From Blautia sp. OF03-15BH (GTDB lineage Bacteria > Bacillota > Clostridia > Lachnospirales > Lachnospiraceae), in assembly GCF_003463065.1 (NCBI RefSeq), contig NZ_QSCM01000029.1, positions 1 to 17,931 on the forward strand: a DNA stretch of 17,931 bases. Direction: 5' to 3'. This document shows positions 14,214 to 17,931 of this stretch, piece after piece (positions within the stretch are counted from its first letter, which is position 1; every line of letters begins with the position of its first letter). The notes below the pieces were generated by a model, which saw only the letters and a list, made by a program, of their open reading frames with translations, was not told where the DNA came from and did no database searches. The position numbers and the translations under genes are program-made.

Positions 14214-17200
14214 ATGATCGTACCAAAGTATTTTGAAGATTTGCATGTGCTTCACAAGAATACCATGCCGAACCGGGCTTATTATATTCCGGCATCGGTT
14301 CCGATGGATCTGCAGCCGGAAAACAGGGAGGCTTCCGACCGTTTCCTTTTGCTTTCCGGAGACTGGAAATTCCGGTATTTTGAGAATATCTATGATGTAA
14401 AGGAAGAATTTTTTGTGGATGGCTATGATACTTCTGCTTTTGACGAGGTGAAGGTGCCTGGGGTCTGGCAGAATTACGGCTATGACCGCCACCAGTATAC
14501 CAATACCCGCTATCCGTTCCCTATGGATCCGCCGTATGTTCCGGTAGTGAATCCTTGCGGCGCTTATGTCCGGTATTTCTCCTATGAGAAGGATCCAAAG
14601 GCTCCGAAGGCTTACCTGAACTTTGAGGGTGTGGATTCCTGTTTCTATGTATGGGTGAATGGAAGCTTCGTGGGTTACAGCCAGGTTTCCCATTCCACCA
14701 GTGAGTTTGATGTGACCGATGTGATCCGGGAAGGAGAAAATACCCTGGCGGTTCTGGTGGTGAAATGGTGTGATGGCAGCTATTTTGAGGATCAGGACAA
14801 ATTCCGTATGAGTGGAATTTTCCGGGATGTCTATCTTTTAAACCGTCCGGAAAATGGAATCCAGGACTATTTTGTGAAAGCGGTTCCTTCCGAAGATTAT
14901 CAGGAGGGAACGATTTCTGTTTCCTTTACTTACAGAAAAGAGCCGGTGCCAGTGAATCTTACCTTTTCTGATGCAGAGGGAAATACCCTTGCCCAGGTAA
15001 CGGCTGAGGGGGAAGTTTCCATTCCGGTAAAAAATGCTCATCTTTGGAATGCAGAGGATCCTTATCTTTACAGGCTGGTGCTCTCCACCGGGGAGGAAGC
15101 CATCACAGAACAGGTGGGAATCCGTGAGATTCATACGGAAAATGGCGTTCTCTATATCAATGGCGTGAAGGTGAAATTCCACGGAACCAACCGCCATGAC
15201 AGCGATCCGGTCACTGGTTTTACCATTAGTCTGGATCAGATCAAGAAAGATCTGACACTGATGAAAGAGCACAACATGAATGCCATCCGTACCAGCCATT
15301 ATCCAAACGCACCGCATTTCTATCAGCTTTACGACCGGTTAGGCTTCTTTGTCATTGACGAAGCGGACAATGAAAGCCATGGAACTGCGGATGTATACAA
15401 TCCGGATCCAAGCTGGGAAGGCAGAGCAAAACGATGGAACGAAGCCATTGCGGATAATCCCATGTATACAGAGGCGACTGTAGACCGTACGCAGCGCTGT
15501 GTGGAGCGGGATAAAAACAGACCCAGCGTGGTGATCTGGTCTATGGGAAATGAATGTGCCTACGGATGCACCTTTGAGGCGGCACTGAAATGGACAAAAG
15601 AGTTTGATCCGACCCGGCTGACCCATTATGAGAGTGCGCTTTATGTGTCTGATAAACGGAAATATGATTACAGCAACATCGATCTTTTCAGCCGGATGTA
15701 TCCGTCTCTGGATGAAATCCGGGATTTCTTCGAAAAAGACGGAACCAAGCCCTTTGTGATGTGTGAGTACTGCCATGCCATGGGAAATGGCCCGGGAGAT
15801 CTGGAGGATTATTTTGAAGTGATCCATTCCTATGACGGAGCCTGCGGTGCTTTCATGTGGGAATGGTGTGATCACGCCATTGACCTTGGAAAAACAATCA
15901 AAGGCAAAAAAGTCTATGCCTACGGCGGAGATCATCAGGAATATCCCCATGATGGAAATTTCTGCATGGATGGCCTGGTATATCCGGACCGGACACCTCA
16001 TACGGGCCTTTTGGAATTTAAAAATGTACATCGCCCGGCGCGTGTGGTTTCCTTCGACCAGGAAAAAGGAACCGTTATTCTCCATAACTACATGGATTTC
16101 ACCAACTTGAAAGATCTTCTGACGATCCGTTATGAGGCTTCGATTGACGGTGTGGTGGTGGAAAAAGGAGTCATTGAGGAGAAGGAGACTCTGGATCTTG
16201 CACCTCATGCAGAAAAAGAGATTTCGATTCCGGTTCCCCAGGCAGAAAAAGGAAAATGCTTCCTGAAACTGACTTACCTTCTGAAGGAAGCAACAGAGGT
16301 TCTGCCCAAAGGCCTGGAACTTGGTTTTGATGAACTTCCGATAGCAGCGGGAGAGAATAAAAACCAGAAGGCAAAGGCACTTCTTGCGGAAATAAACAGC
16401 GAAAGCCCGGAACCGGTACTGGATGAGGATGATCATTATCTGGTGATTTCTTCTGATACTTTCTGCTATACATACGACAAGCTTACCGGTGTTTTTGCAA
16501 AAATGGTATACAAGAACCAGAATCTGCTGGACCGGCCTATGGAATACAATATCTGGCGGGCACCGACAGACAATGACCGCAACATCAAACGGGAATGGAA
16601 ACAGGCCCAGTATGACCGGATTGTGACGAGAGCTTATGAGACGAAGGTACAGACAGAGGAGAAGCGTGTTCTCATTCATACCAGTCTTTCCATTTCAGCC
16701 ATTTACATTCAGAGAATCCTGGATATTCAGGTAAATTGGACCATTCAGGCAGATGGAACCGTGGATGTCGTTATGGATGTGAAACGAAACCCGATCTTCC
16801 CCATGCTGCCCCGCTTTGGCCTGCGGTTATTCCTTCCGAAGGAAATGAAAGATGTGACCTACTATGGCATCGGACCGGTAGAAAGTTATCCGGACAAACA
16901 TCGGGCTGGCTGGCATGGAGAATTTACCGCTCCGGTAAGAGAACTTCATGAGGATTATATCCGGCCGCAGGAAAATGGCAGCCACTATGACTGTGATTAC
17001 GTAACTGTTGAAAGCCATACCGGGCATCAGCTGGCAGAGAGAAAAACAGCGCTGACTGCCGTCGGAGAGAAGACCTTTTCCTTCAATGCTTCCATTTATA
17101 CGGAGGAAGAACTGACGGAAAAAGCTCACAATTATGAGCTGGAAGAGTGCGGAAGCACCGTGCTCTGCCTGGATTACCGGCAGAATGGCATCGGTTCCAA

Positions 17201-17285
17201 CAGCTGCGGCCCTCAGCTTCTTGAGAAATACCGGCTGGATGAAACGGAATTCCAGTTTGCGCTGCGTCTGAAACCTGAGGCGTAA
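14214..17285 (+). CDS. lacZ: GH2 beta-galactosidase (LacZ type)
   Basis: Predicted 1023-aa retaining beta-galactosidase, close to the length of E. coli LacZ. ATG 14214 follows AGGAGGG (14198-14204) with 9-base spacing and gives MIVPKYFEDLHVLHKNTMPN; in-frame starts at 14106 and 14160 lack good sites. Domains in order: sugar-binding jelly roll (about 30-210, with GDWKFRYF, VPGVWQNYGYDRHQYTNTRY and NFEGVDSCFYVWVNG), immunoglobulin-like domain, TIM barrel (about 320-610), second immunoglobulin-like domain, and the large C-terminal Bgal small-chain domain (from about 735, RAPTDND). Catalytic motifs are intact: acid/base Glu447 in IWSMGNECAYG and nucleophile Glu518 in FVMCEYCHAMGNGPGDLEDY; IRTSHYPNAPHFYQL and FMWEWCDHAI are also typical. 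No signal peptide, so it acts on imported beta-galactosides. Probably controlled by the divergent AraC protein. Exact substrate (lactose or host/plant galactosides) is not set by sequence. Confidence 0.95.
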   Translation: MIVPKYFEDLHVLHKNTMPNRAYYIPASVPMDLQPENREASDRFLLLSGDWKFRYFENIYDVKEEFFVDGYDTSAFDEVKVPGVWQNYGYDRHQYTNTRYPFPMDPPYVPVVNPCGAYVRYFSYEKDPKAPKAYLNFEGVDSCFYVWVNGSFVGYSQVSHSTSEFDVTDVIREGENTLAVLVVKWCDGSYFEDQDKFRMSGIFRDVYLLNRPENGIQDYFVKAVPSEDYQEGTISVSFTYRKEPVPVNLTFSDAEGNTLAQVTAEGEVSIPVKNAHLWNAEDPYLYRLVLSTGEEAITEQVGIREIHTENGVLYINGVKVKFHGTNRHDSDPVTGFTISLDQIKKDLTLMKEHNMNAIRTSHYPNAPHFYQLYDRLGFFVIDEADNESHGTADVYNPDPSWEGRAKRWNEAIADNPMYTEATVDRTQRCVERDKNRPSVVIWSMGNECAYGCTFEAALKWTKEFDPTRLTHYESALYVSDKRKYDYSNIDLFSRMYPSLDEIRDFFEKDGTKPFVMCEYCHAMGNGPGDLEDYFEVIHSYDGACGAFMWEWCDHAIDLGKTIKGKKVYAYGGDHQEYPHDGNFCMDGLVYPDRTPHTGLLEFKNVHRPARVVSFDQEKGTVILHNYMDFTNLKDLLTIRYEASIDGVVVEKGVIEEKETLDLAPHAEKEISIPVPQAEKGKCFLKLTYLLKEATEVLPKGLELGFDELPIAAGENKNQKAKALLAEINSESPEPVLDEDDHYLVISSDTFCYTYDKLTGVFAKMVYKNQNLLDRPMEYNIWRAPTDNDRNIKREWKQAQYDRIVTRAYETKVQTEEKRVLIHTSLSISAIYIQRILDIQVNWTIQADGTVDVVMDVKRNPIFPMLPRFGLRLFLPKEMKDVTYYGIGPVESYPDKHRAGWHGEFTAPVRELHEDYIRPQENGSHYDCDYVTVESHTGHQLAERKTALTAVGEKTFSFNASIYTEEELTEKAHNYELEECGSTVLCLDYRQNGIGSNSCGPQLLEKYRLDETEFQFALRLKPEA

Positions 17286-17332
17286 CTTCCCCTCCTGCTG
17301 GAAATCTATCTGGTTCCAAACAGTTACAAAAA

Positions 17333-17931
17333 TTATAATTCAGAGGCTTTCCGGACCTTCAATGGAGTGGTCCGGTAAGCCTCTTTGAATTTCCGGACAA
17401 AGAAAGCGTAGCTTGAGAAACCATTGTTCTCGGAAATTTTACGGATGGAATAGTCGGTGGTGATCAGGTCTGTATAGGCGTGTTCCATTCGAACAGAGGT
17501 GAGATATTCCGTAATGGTAAGCTGCAGGGAATTTTTAAAAAACCGGGAAAGATAAGCCGGAGTGACAGAAATCAGGGAAGCCAGTTCGTCCAGAGTCAGG
17601 GGTTCCCTGTAATGATCGTGAATGTATGCAGTCAGTGTGTGGAGACGGTCATAGTAACGGTAATCATTTCCGGCAGCAGCAGGTTTTCCGGACGCTGGGA
17701 AGGCAGTACAGAGAAGATAGATCAGCTCATAAACGAAACGTAGCGCCTGTACCTGGTAAAAAGCCGGTTGTTCCTTGCAGAGAGTACAGAGGGAAGAGAG
17801 GATGTTAGGAAAATAAGCGGGAATCCTCGGTAATTTAATTGCCGAGATGAAAGCCAAAGGTTCTAAAACAGTTGTATCCAACTTTACAAAGAGAAAATAT
17901 GTTCGATATCCTATTGCAATATTATTCGCGT
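17333..17931 (-). CDS. AraC-family transcriptional regulator, 5' end cut by the window
   Basis: At least 198 residues of a second AraC-type regulator; the frame stays open to the window edge and reads ANNIAIGYRTYFLFVKLD before the segment that could be mistaken for a TTG start at 17881, so the true start lies outside. The visible sensor part ends near KEQPAFYQVQALRFVYELIY. The double helix-turn-helix covers about the last 105 residues: LTLDELASLISVTPAYLSRF then FKNSLQLTITEYL, and YSIRKISENNGFSSYAFFVR then FKEAYRTTPLKVRK. It is convergent with GH2 (47 bp between stop codons). It may regulate GH2 or genes beyond the window. It is clearly different in sequence from the first AraC protein. Confidence 0.88.
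   Translation of the reverse strand, partial: ANNIAIGYRTYFLFVKLDTTVLEPLAFISAIKLPRIPAYFPNILSSLCTLCKEQPAFYQVQALRFVYELIYLLCTAFPASGKPAAAGNDYRYYDRLHTLTAYIHDHYREPLTLDELASLISVTPAYLSRFFKNSLQLTITEYLTSVRMEHAYTDLITTDYSIRKISENNGFSSYAFFVRKFKEAYRTTPLKVRKASEL
17342..17386 (+). terminator. Hairpin terminator for GH2 inside the convergent second AraC gene
   Basis: AGAGGCTT-T-CCGGACC (17342-17357) pairs with GGTCCGG-T-AAGCCTCT (17369-17384), 15 bp with one T-T mismatch and an 11-base loop, then TTT. It lies in the last codons of the minus-strand AraC gene. The + strand T run is short, and on the minus strand a TTTTT follows about 8 bases after the stem, so it may work weakly in both directions. Confidence 0.6.

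Noticed and set aside
17879..17881. TTG as the start of the second AraC gene
   Set aside because: The reading frame continues upstream to the window edge with protein-like sequence, so the gene is truncated by the window, not started here.

Overview
The window looks like chromosome from a low-to-mid GC Gram-positive gut anaerobe, most likely a member of the Lachnospiraceae (Blautia / Ruminococcus-type Clostridia). This rests on strong AGGAGG-type ribosome binding sites, LacI and AraC regulators interleaved with glycoside hydrolases, a manganese riboswitch on mntP, and overall protein style. The genus is inference. I see no tRNA, rRNA, CRISPR array, transposase or phage gene.

Left part (1-3780): an upstream terminator, a LacI-family repressor, then a two-gene unit encoding an extracellular sugar-binding protein and a GH172/DUF2961 enzyme, closed by a strong terminator. 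No permease or ATPase for the binding protein is present. Middle-left (3820-6335): an AT-rich leader with a textbook promoter and a solitary uncharacterised protein (466 aa: N-terminal unknown region, coiled coil, HicA-like C-terminus). Convergent to it is mntP, whose leader carries a clear yybP-ykoY Mn2+ riboswitch with a readable terminator/antiterminator switch.

Centre (6388-12945): one apparent operon with its own promoter, flanked by two near-identical cre/LacI-type operators 167 bp apart. It encodes an amylosucrase-type GH13 enzyme with an odd Lys/Ala/Glu repeat extension at its N-terminus, an ASKHA ATPase related to RACo but without an Fe-S domain (start and stop codons overlap), and a GH31 alpha-glucosidase-type enzyme. 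This suggests use of sucrose or alpha-glucans under catabolite control.

Right part (12898-17931): an AraC regulator convergent to GH31 and divergent from a GH2 LacZ-type beta-galactosidase, followed by a second, truncated AraC gene convergent to GH2. The divergent region holds two tandem 151-bp-period structured repeats that would form most of the first AraC gene's 5' leader. Both hydrolase transcripts appear to end at hairpins lying inside the 3' coding ends of the convergent AraC genes.

Most interesting for follow-up: the uncharacterised 466-aa protein with its duplicated start region, the coupling of amylosucrase to an Fe-S-less ASKHA protein, the paired terminators within AraC genes, and the tandem repeat leader.
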